A DNA stretch of 62,272 nt from CAZUDI01 sp964618975 (GTDB taxonomy: Bacteria; Desulfobacterota; Desulfomonilia; UBA1062). The translations under genes and the position numbers were made by a program. Location: NCBI GenBank assembly GCA_964618975.1, contig CAZUDI010000019.1:1-62272 (forward strand). Direction: 5' to 3'. Each line of letters starts with the position of its first letter. The stretch's first letter is position 1. Shown in pieces: positions 32,848 to 40,846 of the stretch. The notes below the pieces were generated by a model that had not been told where the DNA came from, searched no databases, and was given only the letters and a program-made list of their open reading frames with translations.

Positions 32848-33407
32848 TGGTCGGGGTTCTGGCTCTCCAGGGAGACGTCCGGGAGCATGCCTGCGGCCTG
32901 GCCCGCGCCGGTGAGCCTTTCCGGGCAGTGAAAAGCCCGGAACACCTCGCGGGCCTGGACGGCATCATCCTGCCGGGTGGGGAGAGCACGGCCCTCCGGC
33001 GCCTGATCGCCTCATCCGGGCTTACAGCCCCGTTGGCGAACCTGCTCGCCCGGGGTCTGCCGGTCTGGGGCACCTGCGCCGGGGTGATCCTGCTCTGCCG
33101 GGGGGGCGTCTGGCCCGTGATCGACGCCACGCTTCAGCGCAATGCCTATGGGCCCCAGCTGGCCAGCAGCGTGCGCCGGTGTCTCACCGTCCTCTCGGAG
33201 CATCCTTTTCCCATGGTCTTCATCCGGGCGCCACGGCTGATACGGGTGGGCCCCGACGTGGAGGTCCTCGCGCGCCTGGACGGCACGGTGGTGGCCTGCC
33301 GCCAGGGGAATACCCTTCTGACCACCTTCCATCCCGAGCTCACTTTGGACACGCTCTTTGTGGACGTCTTCCTCAAGAAGGTGCGGGCATCCCGCCTGGG
33401 TCCGTGA
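32847..33407 (+). CDS. pdxT: Pyridoxal 5'-phosphate synthase, glutaminase subunit
   Basis: Supplies ammonia to PdxS. 186 residues; GVLALQGDVREH entry, ILPGGEST oxyanion region, nucleophile Cys in WGTCAGVIL and the His/Glu of the triad in TFHPELT. ATG 32847 overlaps the pdxS stop. The usual CAG(L/M)(I/V) elbow is kept. Together with pdxS and pdxR it forms a complete, self-regulated PLP unit; several PLP enzymes occur nearby (TrpB, the desulfhydrase-like enzyme). Confidence 0.96.
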   Translation: MVGVLALQGDVREHACGLARAGEPFRAVKSPEHLAGLDGIILPGGESTALRRLIASSGLTAPLANLLARGLPVWGTCAGVILLCRGGVWPVIDATLQRNAYGPQLASSVRRCLTVLSEHPFPMVFIRAPRLIRVGPDVEVLARLDGTVVACRQGNTLLTTFHPELTLDTLFVDVFLKKVRASRLGP

Positions 33408-33452
33408 AGGCAGTACCCTGATGCCAGGATTGATACCCGCCCCGGGAGGCCG

Positions 33453-34106
33453 CTAGCCCTTCTCCACCCGATCGCAGAACTCCGTGATCAGGCGGGTGGC
33501 ATGCTCGCTCCCCAGGGTAAAATCGTCGAGGGGCCTGCGGAACAGGATGCGGCTGACCAGCCGGAAGATCGGTGCGGCCCCGACCTCGTGGTAGCCCGTG
33601 GTCAGTCCCATACTGGCCGCCACCCGGCCGCCCTGGGCCTCGATGGCATAGGTCATGGGGATCTCGATCATGTCGATCTCGAAGGCCTGGATGGGCGGGC
33701 CGCAAAAGGTGGTGAACATCCCCACGGGCTTGCCTGAAAGCCCCTTGACGGTCTTCAGATAGCGCGCCACCGGATAGGAGATATAGACCCATTTGGGGCC
33801 GCCGATCAAAACCCGGTCGAAGGCGGAGACGTCCGCCTTCGACGGTGGAAGAAGGTCCTCCTCCACCTGGCGGTAGGTGCGGAAGAAGTCCTCCTTCCAG
33901 GCGCGGCGGCTGAAGAGCACCTGGGTGAAGGCCCGGGGATAGCTCAGGGCATCGCGCAGGACCTCCTGGACCCAGGAGACCTCCCGGGCCCGCTTGATCT
34001 CGTCGTAGACCACCCCGTGTCCGCGGGCGGTGAGTTCGTCCCCGATGGCCCGTGCGAGCCGGGCGGTGTAGCCGGTCTTCGAAAAATACGCAATCAGGAT
34101 TTCCAT
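33453..34106 (-). CDS. Flavodoxin-fold protein
   Basis: 217 residues. FMN phosphate loop at the N-terminus (ILIAYFSKTGYTARLARAI), RVLIGGPKWVYISYPVARYLKT matching the second flavin-binding loop (GGPxW), and GMFTTFCGPPIQ the third. Longer than flavodoxins, so probably a flavodoxin-like oxidoreductase. Related proteins include quinone or protoporphyrinogen oxidases; no specific role follows from context. AGGGAG precedes ATG 34106. Convergent with pdxT, 45 bases apart. Confidence 0.8.
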   Translation of the reverse strand: MEILIAYFSKTGYTARLARAIGDELTARGHGVVYDEIKRAREVSWVQEVLRDALSYPRAFTQVLFSRRAWKEDFFRTYRQVEEDLLPPSKADVSAFDRVLIGGPKWVYISYPVARYLKTVKGLSGKPVGMFTTFCGPPIQAFEIDMIEIPMTYAIEAQGGRVAASMGLTTGYHEVGAAPIFRLVSRILFRRPLDDFTLGSEHATRLITEFCDRVEKG

Positions 34107-34293
34107 CACAGTCTCCCTTCTGGCAAGGCATTTTCTGTGTGGTTAGAATGAAAGCACCTGGATCGTCAAGGTTTCATAGTCATTTTGAGATAAATCTCGG
34201 CTGTCTGAGCGTCCATCGCCCGACACCTTTCCCATAGATATACTATTATTACAAACACGTACATGAAGGAAAGTGGCCTTGCTTTCTTTGCGC

Positions 34294-34353
34294 GGCGGAA
34301 ACTTCTTGTAAACAGGCGTTCGTCTGACGGTTTCACCCCCTCCCCTTTCAAAA
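34294..34353 (-). repeat. Second dispersed repeat family, copy 1
   Basis: On the minus strand: TTTTGAAAGGGGAGGGGGTG, AAACCGTCAGACGAACGCCT, GTTTACAAGAAGTTTCCGCC. A similar block lies at 42368-42430 (GAAGGGGATGGGG, ACTGTCAGCCGAACGCCTGC, TTTCAAGAAGGTTTCC). It sits in the 440-base gap between the flavodoxin-like gene and trpR; that gap has no convincing gene. Confidence 0.65.
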
Positions 34354-34490
34354 TCTCTGCATCTTATTCGTATATTATCTCCACCAGGAGGGATGCACCT
34401 GCATCGCATTCCCAGGCGTCGAAAAGGTCTCCTCAACGATGCTAACATAAGCAAGTCGAATCGAGAAGGGCTCACAGCGAGCGATAACTA

Positions 34491-34536
34491 TTGACATTGC
34501 CGGTCAATTCTTCCTATTGTTTCTTTCAAGAGAAAC
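34491..34536 (+). promoter_or_regulatory. trpR-trpB promoter with operator-like dyad
   Basis: TTGACA (34491-34496), 18-base spacer, TATTGT (34515-34520). GTTTCT-TTCAAG-AGAAAC (34519-34536) is a perfect 6-bp dyad over the expected start site, followed by ACTAGG which resembles a TrpR half site. The -35 also lies in a TTGAC...GTCAA dyad (34491-34507). Confidence 0.6.
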
Positions 34537-34548
34537 TAGGAGGCAGCT

Positions 34549-34833
34549 ATGGATCAACAGCATGAACTCCCCGGAATCTTCGCCGCCATCACGGATGCGC
34601 AGGAGATGGAATCCTTTTTCCGGGAGATCTTCACCCCCAAGGAGCTCAAGGACCTGGCCCTCAGGTGGCAGCTCCTCAAGGAGCTCTACGAGGGCCAGTC
34701 CCAACGCGGCATCGCCGAGAGACACGGCATCAGTCTGTGTAAGATCACCCGCGGATCGAAGATCCTCAAGCAGGAGCATTCCATCACCCGCCGGATCCTG
34801 GCAACCCACTACGCCAAGAAAGGAAACGCATGA
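34549..34833 (+). CDS. trpR: Trp repressor family protein
   Basis: 94 residues, the size and pattern of TrpR: FFREIFTPKELKDLALRWQLLKELYEGQSQRGIAERHGISLCKITRGSKILK holds the helix-turn-helix, with IAERHGIS as turn and recognition start. It would bind operator DNA when loaded with tryptophan. AGGAGGCAGCT precedes ATG 34549. Its stop overlaps the trpB ATG (ATGA), so the repressor heads a two-gene operon with the enzyme it presumably controls. Confidence 0.9.
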   Translation: MDQQHELPGIFAAITDAQEMESFFREIFTPKELKDLALRWQLLKELYEGQSQRGIAERHGISLCKITRGSKILKQEHSITRRILATHYAKKGNA

Positions 34834-36050
34834 GCAACGTACTGGATTCAATACCACAACCCGATAATAACGGGTACTTCGGCCCCTTCGGCGGCAGCTT
34901 CGTGCCGCCACCCATCCAGGAGGTCATGCACCAGATCACGCAGGCCTACTTGACCATCAAGGACGACGAGGATTTCCTCCGCGAACTGCACTCCCTTTAC
35001 GCCCACTATGTCGGGCGCCCGAGCCCGGTCTTTCATGCCCGCAACCTCTCGCGCAGCATCGGCGGGGCCCAGATCTACCTCAAACGCGAAGACCTGAACC
35101 ACACCGGGGCCCACAAGATCAACCACTGCCTGGGTCAGGCCCTGCTGGCCAGGAAGATGGGCAAGACCACCATCATCGCCGAAACCGGGGCCGGTCAGCA
35201 CGGCGTGGCCCTGGCCACGGCCGCGGCCCTCCTGGGACTGAAATGCGACATTTACATGGGCGAGATCGACATCGTGAAGGAAAAACCCAATGTCATCCGC
35301 ATGAAGATCCTGGGCGCGCGGGTCATCCCGGTGGAGCGCGGCACAAAAACCCTCAAGGACGCGGTGGACGCCGCCTTCGAGGCCTACCTGCAAGACCCCG
35401 TCACCCAGTTCTATGCCATCGGCTCGGTGGTGGGACCGCATCCCTTCCCCATGATGGTGCGGGACTTCCAGAGTATCGTGGGCCGGGAGGCCCGGCAGCA
35501 GTTCCTCGACCTGACGGGAAGGCTGCCCGACAATCTGGTGGCCTGTGTGGGAGGTGGTTCGAACGCCATGGGGCTCTTCACCGCCTTTCTGGAGGATACG
35601 AGCATAAGGATCTACGGGGTCGAACCGGCCGGCCTGGGCCTTGAGGACGGCCAGCATGCCGCCACCCTCACCCTGGGATCGCCCGGCGTGCTGCACGGCT
35701 TCAAATCCTATCTGCTGCAGGACGCCTCCGGTGAGCCGCTGCCGGTCTACTCCGTGGCCAGCGGTCTCGACTACCCGGGCGTGGGTCCGCAGCACAGCCT
35801 CCTCAAGGAGATCGGCCGCGTGCATTACGTCACCGCCGACGATCGACAGGCCATCGACGCCTTCTTCGCGCTTTCACGCGTGGAGGGCATCATCCCGGCC
35901 CTGGAGAGCGCCCATGCGGTGGCCTTTGCCCTGCAGCTGGCCGCCACGCTCGATCCCGACCAGACCATCCTCGTCAACCTCTCCGGCCGGGGCGATAAGG
36001 ATATCGACTTCGTCACCGAGACCTACGGCCGGGATTACGGCATCACCTAG
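34830..36050 (+). CDS. trpB: Tryptophan synthase beta chain (stand-alone)
   Basis: PLP enzyme condensing indole with serine. 406 residues; YFGPFGGSFVPPPIQE entry, PLP-lysine Lys96 in NHTGAHKIN, AETGAGQHGVA, GEIDIVKEKPNV, phosphate-binding GGGSNAMG, and LSGRGDKDID. This is the TrpB1 type (HTGAHK), which normally works with TrpA, yet no trpA follows. Either trpA is elsewhere, or the pair serves indole salvage as in chlamydial trpRBA relatives. Confidence 0.96.
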   Translation: MSNVLDSIPQPDNNGYFGPFGGSFVPPPIQEVMHQITQAYLTIKDDEDFLRELHSLYAHYVGRPSPVFHARNLSRSIGGAQIYLKREDLNHTGAHKINHCLGQALLARKMGKTTIIAETGAGQHGVALATAAALLGLKCDIYMGEIDIVKEKPNVIRMKILGARVIPVERGTKTLKDAVDAAFEAYLQDPVTQFYAIGSVVGPHPFPMMVRDFQSIVGREARQQFLDLTGRLPDNLVACVGGGSNAMGLFTAFLEDTSIRIYGVEPAGLGLEDGQHAATLTLGSPGVLHGFKSYLLQDASGEPLPVYSVASGLDYPGVGPQHSLLKEIGRVHYVTADDRQAIDAFFALSRVEGIIPALESAHAVAFALQLAATLDPDQTILVNLSGRGDKDIDFVTETYGRDYGIT

Positions 36051-36516
36051 GGGACGGTGGCCGCAGGTATTCAAAATCACATGCACCGCTGCCAGCCTTG
36101 GCGGCAGGGTCGTGTTTTCGGGAGGGGCAGTCCCTGCATTGAGCGGGGGCGGTTCATGGAGTTGCACGCCGGGCGGGGATCTTTCCCTGCCGGAGGTGGA
36201 GCTCCAGACGCTTCAGCCGCGGTATGATCAGCCTGCCGCACCGATAGAGCCACCCGAGGACCCTGTGCTTGATGCTGGACATATTGCATCCTTCAAACTA
36301 TTCCATTGGGCAACTATCTATCTCTAGCATACCCCCCCGTTCCGGGGTCAGGACAACCCTGCCCAGCATCAGACATCAACCGCCTTCTTTGTTCCTCTAG
36401 GCAGGCGCTCCTCTCCCTTTTCATATGCAAAAGGGGCTTGAGCTTATGGGCCTGATGATTTATGGTCTGCAGATTATCCGTAAGGCAACTTCAGAAAATC
36501 GTTAAGGAGGAGTTCA
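36051..36516 (+). promoter_or_regulatory. Intergenic region with promoter for the TAXI-TRAP operon
   Basis: No gene is supportable. Near the downstream end TTGAGC (36438-36443), a 17-base spacer and TATGGT (36461-36466) make a usable promoter, with a 50-base leader. A CCGCTGCC/GGCGGCAGG imperfect hairpin near 36085-36110 follows the trpB stop and may terminate that operon. Confidence 0.5.
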
Positions 36517-37509
36517 ATGAAGCGTATCGTCAGCCTTTTCGTATGCATCATGATGGTTTTCCTGTTCAGCGGCTGTTCGCAGAAGGGAGAGCAGACCGCC
36601 AGCCCCCAGAAGCGTTTTGCCACCATCGGCACCGGCGGGGTCACCGGGGTCTACTACCCTGCCGGCGGTGCCATCAGCAAGATTGTCAACAAAAAACACG
36701 ACCAGTACGGCCTCAAGGTGACGGTGGAATCCACCGGCGGTTCGGTCTTCAACGTCAACGCCATCCTTTCCGGTGACCTCGAGTTCGGGGTGGTGCAGTC
36801 CGACCGCCAGTCCCAGGCCCTCAACGGCACCGCCGAGTGGGCCGACAAGGGCCCGCAGGAAAGGCTGCGCGCCGTCTTCGCCATGCACTCCGAACCGGTC
36901 AACCTGATCGCCGCCGATGATGCCGACATCCATACCATCGCCGACCTCAAGGGCAAAAAGGTCAATGTGGGCCAGCCCGGCAGCGGCAACCGCGGCAACG
37001 CCCTTGACACCATCGCGGCCTTCGGCCTGGACTGGGAAAAGGAGCTCATCGCCGAGGGTCTCAAGCCGGCCGAGAGCGCCAAGATGCTGCAGGACGGACG
37101 CATCGACGCCTACTTCTACACCGTGGGGCATCCCAACGGCTCCTTCATGGAGGCCTCCGCCGGCCGCCGCACGGTGCACTTCGTGCCCATCGAGGGTCCC
37201 GCCATCGACGAGCTGATCGCTGCGCACCCCTACTATGCCAAGGCCTACATCCCCATCAGCCAGTACCCCAGCGTGACCAATGAGGCCGACGTGCCCACCT
37301 ACGGCGTAAAGGCCACCCTGTGCACCTCGGCCGATGTGCCCGATGAGGTGGTCTACGCCCTCACCAAGGAGGTCTTCGACAACCTCGACGAGTTCAAGGC
37401 CCTGCATCCGGCCTTCGCCACCCTCACGCGGCAGAACATGCTGGAGGGACTGAGCGCCCCCCTTCACCCCGGGGCCCTGAAATACTACCGGGAAGCCAGC
37501 CTGAAATAG
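36517..37509 (+). CDS. TAXI family TRAP transporter solute-binding lipoprotein
   Basis: 330 residues. Lipoprotein signal with lipobox LFSGC (Cys20), then TAXI features: FATIGTGGVTGVYYPAGGAISKIVNKK, VESTGGSVFNVNAILSGDLEFGVVQSD, and LKGKKVNVGQPGSGNRGNA. It binds an organic acid (often glutamate, oxoglutarate or other carboxylates) outside the inner membrane and delivers it to the permease encoded downstream. AAGGAGGAG precedes ATG 36517. The ligand is not predictable. Confidence 0.94.
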   Translation: MKRIVSLFVCIMMVFLFSGCSQKGEQTASPQKRFATIGTGGVTGVYYPAGGAISKIVNKKHDQYGLKVTVESTGGSVFNVNAILSGDLEFGVVQSDRQSQALNGTAEWADKGPQERLRAVFAMHSEPVNLIAADDADIHTIADLKGKKVNVGQPGSGNRGNALDTIAAFGLDWEKELIAEGLKPAESAKMLQDGRIDAYFYTVGHPNGSFMEASAGRRTVHFVPIEGPAIDELIAAHPYYAKAYIPISQYPSVTNEADVPTYGVKATLCTSADVPDEVVYALTKEVFDNLDEFKALHPAFATLTRQNMLEGLSAPLHPGALKYYREASLK

Positions 37510-37517
37510 CACCACCC

Positions 37518-37548
37518 CCAGGCGGGCCCCTTAAAGGGGCCCGCCTGG
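37518..37548 (+). terminator. Strong 13-bp hairpin between TAXI binding protein and permease
   Basis: CCAGGCGGGCCCC, loop TTAAA, GGGGCCCGCCTGG: perfect. There is only TTCCC after it, so it probably attenuates or protects the 3' end of the binding-protein mRNA, letting the binding protein be made in excess over the permease. Confidence 0.65.
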
Positions 37549-37591
37549 TTCCCACGCATGGCAGGGGTATCCACCCCGAGGAGACCACAGG

Positions 37592-37662
37592 CATGGGTAT
37601 GATCCCCAGGCAAGCCCTGGACCCTCATTGACGCCGCAGGCGGTAAGGGAATTCGACCCATG
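37592..37662 (+). repeat. Dispersed three-way-junction repeat, copy 3
   Basis: Outer stem CATGGGT/ACCCATG (7 bp, perfect), first hairpin CCAGGCAAGCCCTGG (one base shorter than consensus), second GCCGCAGGCGGT. It lies between the binding-protein gene and the permease and runs into the region just before the permease start. Confidence 0.85.
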
Positions 37663-37687
37663 GCGATTCAAGATCCGGAGGGATGTT

Positions 37688-39760
37688 TTGCTGGAAGACA
37701 CGCTCGATCAGAAAGGGCTCGAAGAGGCCCAGCGCATCTTCGAAGAGGCCGAGGGCATCACCAAGACGCTTAGTGGCTGGCAGAATTGGCTGATCCCGCT
37801 CATCGCAGCGGCCTGGTCCCTCTTCCAGCTGTCGATCTCCTCCTTCTTTCTCCTGGAGGCCACCGTGATCCGGAGCGTGCATCTGGCCTTCGCCCTGAGC
37901 CTGGTCTTCCTGGCCCACCCCATGATCAAGAAACCACGCCGGACAAGGCTGCTTCAGTATCTCGGCATCAAGGACCGTTTCACGCTGCTGGATTACGTCT
38001 TGGCCGCCAGCGCCTGCCTGCTGGCGCTCTATATCGTCATCGACTATGTCGGCATCAGCCAGCGCCAGGGCGCACCCCTCACACGCGACCTCATTGTCGG
38101 TTTCGCCCTCGTAATCCTGCTGCTGGAGGCCGCCAGGCGCGTGGTGGGCCCGGCCCTACCGATCGTGGCCACGGGCTTCATCCTCTACGCCTTTTTCGGG
38201 CCCTGGATGCCCGAGCCCCTGTCCTTCAAGGGCGTCTCGATCAACCGCTTCATCGGCCAGCTGACGTTGTCGACCGAGGGCATCTACGGCGTGCCGCTGG
38301 ATGTTTCGGCCACGATCGTCTTTCTGTTCGTGCTCTTCGGGGCCATGCTCGACAAGGCCGGGGCCGGCCGGTATTTCGTGGACATCGCCTTCAGCCTGCT
38401 GGGGCGCTTCAAGGGCGGCCCGGCCAAGGCCGCCGTACTGGCCAGCGGCATGACCGGCATGGTCTCGGGCTCGAGCATCGCCAATACGGTCACCACGGGC
38501 ACCTTCACCATCCCGCTGATGAAGAGCGTGGGCTACCCGCCGCACAAGGCCGGCGCCGTGGAGGTGGCCTGCAGCACCAACGGCCAGCTCATGCCGCCCA
38601 TCATGGGCGCGGCGGCCTTCATCATCGCCGAATACTGCAACGTAGAGTATGTACAGGTGATCAAGGCCGCCTTCATCCCGGCTGTGGTCTCCTACATCGC
38701 GCTGATGTTCATCACGCACGTCGAGGCCGGCAAGCTGGGGCTGACGGGCCTGTCCAAAGAGGAGCTACCGCCCTTCGGCAAGACCTTCATCCAGGGGCTG
38801 CATTTCCTGATTCCACTGGGAGTCCTGATCGTGGAGCTGGTGACCTTCCGTCATTCACCGCAGCTGGCGGCCTTCCGCGCCATCGTGGCCCTGGCGCTCC
38901 TGATCCCGGTCCAGAACGTAGTCGCGGCCCTGGTGCGCGGGAAACCGTTGGGGAAGGCCCTCAGGCGTAGCGCCTTCCAGATCTGGGAGGCCCTGGTCTC
39001 AGGCGGCAAGAACATGATGGGCATCGGCGTGGCCGTGGCCGCGGCCGGCATCATTGTGGGCATCGTCACCCTGGGCCTGGGCGGCATCATCACCGAGGTG
39101 ATCGAGGTCATCTCCGGGGGCAACTTCATCCTGATCCTCATCATCACCGCCATCACCAGCCTGCTGCTGGGCATGGGGCTGCCCACCACAGCCAACTACA
39201 TCGTCATGGCCTCGCTGACCGCGCCGGTGATCGTGACCCTGGGGGCCGATGCCGGCGTGGTCTTCCCGCTGCTGGCGGCGCATCTCTTTGTCTTCTTCTT
39301 CGGCATCCTGGCCGACGACACCCCGCCGGTGGGGCTGGCGGCCTTTGCCGCCTCGGCCATCGCCAAGTCCGACCCCATCAAGACCGGCATCCAGGGTTTC
39401 CGCTATGACATGCGCACCGCAATCTTGCCCTTCATGTTCATCTTCAATACCGACCTGCTGCTGATCGATGTGCACAGCTTCTGGTATGCCACCTGGATCT
39501 TCCTGACCTCGATCATCGCCATGTTCGCCTTTGTCTCCCTGGTGCAGAATTTCTTCCTGGTGAAGAACCGCTGGTACGAGGGACTGCTGCTGCTGGTGAG
39601 CTTCATGGTGATCATGCGGCCCTACCTGTTCGCCGGCAAGCTGGGCTTCGAAGGCGAGCCCCTGGCGGCCTATGCCCTGGGGCTGATCTGCTATTTCACC
39701 GTCTTCGGCCTGCAGTACCTGCGCCGGGCACGCCAGACAGACAGCCCGTCCCTGGCCTGA
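37688..39760 (+). CDS. TRAP transporter fused permease (small plus large membrane subunits)
   Basis: 690 residues from TTG 37688. The frame is open from 37628, but its first 20 codons are repeat sequence; TTG 37688 follows GGAGGGATGTT. The N-terminal four-helix part (DctQ-like) is fused to the 12-helix DctM-like part, the usual TAXI-TRAP form. Landmarks: FVLFGAMLDKAGAGRYFVDIAFSLLGRFKGGPAKAAVLASGMTGMVSGSS, IPLMKSVGYPPHKAGAVEVACSTNGQLMPPIMGAAAFI, and LLLGMGLPTTANYIVMA. Uses an ion gradient, often sodium, to import the ligand of the TAXI lipoprotein. Confidence 0.93.
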   Translation: MLEDTLDQKGLEEAQRIFEEAEGITKTLSGWQNWLIPLIAAAWSLFQLSISSFFLLEATVIRSVHLAFALSLVFLAHPMIKKPRRTRLLQYLGIKDRFTLLDYVLAASACLLALYIVIDYVGISQRQGAPLTRDLIVGFALVILLLEAARRVVGPALPIVATGFILYAFFGPWMPEPLSFKGVSINRFIGQLTLSTEGIYGVPLDVSATIVFLFVLFGAMLDKAGAGRYFVDIAFSLLGRFKGGPAKAAVLASGMTGMVSGSSIANTVTTGTFTIPLMKSVGYPPHKAGAVEVACSTNGQLMPPIMGAAAFIIAEYCNVEYVQVIKAAFIPAVVSYIALMFITHVEAGKLGLTGLSKEELPPFGKTFIQGLHFLIPLGVLIVELVTFRHSPQLAAFRAIVALALLIPVQNVVAALVRGKPLGKALRRSAFQIWEALVSGGKNMMGIGVAVAAAGIIVGIVTLGLGGIITEVIEVISGGNFILILIITAITSLLLGMGLPTTANYIVMASLTAPVIVTLGADAGVVFPLLAAHLFVFFFGILADDTPPVGLAAFAASAIAKSDPIKTGIQGFRYDMRTAILPFMFIFNTDLLLIDVHSFWYATWIFLTSIIAMFAFVSLVQNFFLVKNRWYEGLLLLVSFMVIMRPYLFAGKLGFEGEPLAAYALGLICYFTVFGLQYLRRARQTDSPSLA

Positions 39761-39783
39761 AATGATACCAATCGACCTCCCCC

Positions 39784-39808
39784 AGCCCCCTCCTTTCAGG
39801 AGGGGGCT
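39784..39808 (+). terminator. Terminator hairpin after the TRAP permease
   Basis: AGCCCCCTCCT/AGGAGGGGGCT with a TTC loop. It shares stem and flanks with the hairpin after glnS (14429-14453). Confidence 0.75.
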
Positions 39809-39813
39809 ATGCC

Positions 39814-39868
39814 CGTCCACCCGGAGCAGGCCACGTGTGAAACCCATGTGGCCTGCTCCGGGTGGACG
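39814..39868. repeat. Long near-perfect palindrome between convergent genes
   Basis: Twenty-one consecutive base pairs (39814-39834 with 39848-39868; arms begin CGTCCACCCGG and end CCGGGTGGACG) around a 13-base loop. It starts five bases after the preceding terminator and lies between the permease and the minus-strand alaX-like gene, so it can act as a bidirectional terminator, although it is longer than needed. Confidence 0.8.
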
Positions 39869-39958
39869 TGATAAATACATGTTGTTTCTTAAAGGATCGA
39901 CCTGCAAGAGGCGGTTTACCCCTTGCGATTCAGAGCCCTTGGTGAAAACTAACTCGGA

Positions 39959-40612
39959 TTATGCAAGGGCCTCATCGGCGAGTATGATCTCGATGCGTTC
40001 CTTGTCCCGACCCGGATTCCGGCGTCTGAGTCTGATGCCGCCAACCTCCCCGGTCTTCCTGAGATGAGTGCCACCACAGGGAACACGTGCGAAGCCCTCG
40101 ATCTCCCAATAACGCCGTCCCTGCTCCTGATCGCTGAAGGCGCTGAGGATGTCACGATCGGCACTGATCATGGCCATGGTCTCTTCCAAGAGCCCCTCCA
40201 TGAGCGGCTGAAGATTCCCGGACCAGGCGAAATCCAGCCGTGCCTTGTCCGCGGCGATATGGGCCCCGATCTTCCGGGCGCCTGCCAGGGTGCGGCCGGC
40301 CAGCACCAGCACGATCTCGGCCGCAAAGTGCAGGCGCATCAGCCGATAGCGTCTTTCCCAGTCGATGGCCATCCCGACCTGATCGCCCGTTTTGAGTCCG
40401 CAAGTGTTTTCCAGGGTATAGACGATCTCGCGGCCTTCCTGGTGGGCATCCATGACCCGCCGGTTGGCGATGGTGCCGCGGTCGCTCTCCTGCGCGCCGG
40501 AAAAGACGAAGAAGATCGTTTCCGCCAGGGTGATGTCACGGCCATCGATATCCGTGATCCGGGTTGCCAGCGTGGTCCGATACGGATCATCCCAAAACAC
40601 CTTGCGTGTCAT
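39959..40612 (-). CDS. Alanyl-tRNA editing (AlaX-like) protein with altered metal motif
   Basis: 217 residues from ATG 40612 (GGAGG upstream; an upstream in-frame start at 40681 lacks support). Resembles the editing domain of AlaRS, which removes serine or glycine from tRNA-Ala: WDDPYRTTLATRI entry, WERRYRLMRLHFAAEIVL and CGGTHLRKTGEVG. Zinc ligands are His95, Cys179 and His183; the fourth, usually the second His of HxxxH, is Glu99 (HFAAE). The zinc site may still form, but activity is less certain. It lies alone between convergent and divergent neighbours. Confidence 0.85.
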   Translation of the reverse strand: MTRKVFWDDPYRTTLATRITDIDGRDITLAETIFFVFSGAQESDRGTIANRRVMDAHQEGREIVYTLENTCGLKTGDQVGMAIDWERRYRLMRLHFAAEIVLVLAGRTLAGARKIGAHIAADKARLDFAWSGNLQPLMEGLLEETMAMISADRDILSAFSDQEQGRRYWEIEGFARVPCGGTHLRKTGEVGGIRLRRRNPGRDKERIEIILADEALA

Positions 40613-40773
40613 GGCGGCCTCCTGTGCCTGATGCCATACAATGTATGGATACATACTGTCCGAGTGCCCTTCTTTTGTCAATAATATTCAAGACGTTATA
40701 ACTATCACCTGCCGGGCGGCCCTGCGGGTTGTCGTTCGATTGTCCGGATGGAAAAGGTCTGAAGGCACCCCGC

Positions 40774-40802
40774 TTGCTTAAGCGCTGCCAACATATTATT
40801 AT
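40774..40802 (+). promoter_or_regulatory. Promoter of the lipoprotein gene
   Basis: TTGCTT (40774-40779), 17-base spacer, TATTAT (40797-40802), followed by a short leader with AAGGAGG before the start. Confidence 0.6.
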
Positions 40803-40846
40803 CAGAGTAGTAATATAGTGTTGTCTGATCTGTAAGGAGGTTGGTC

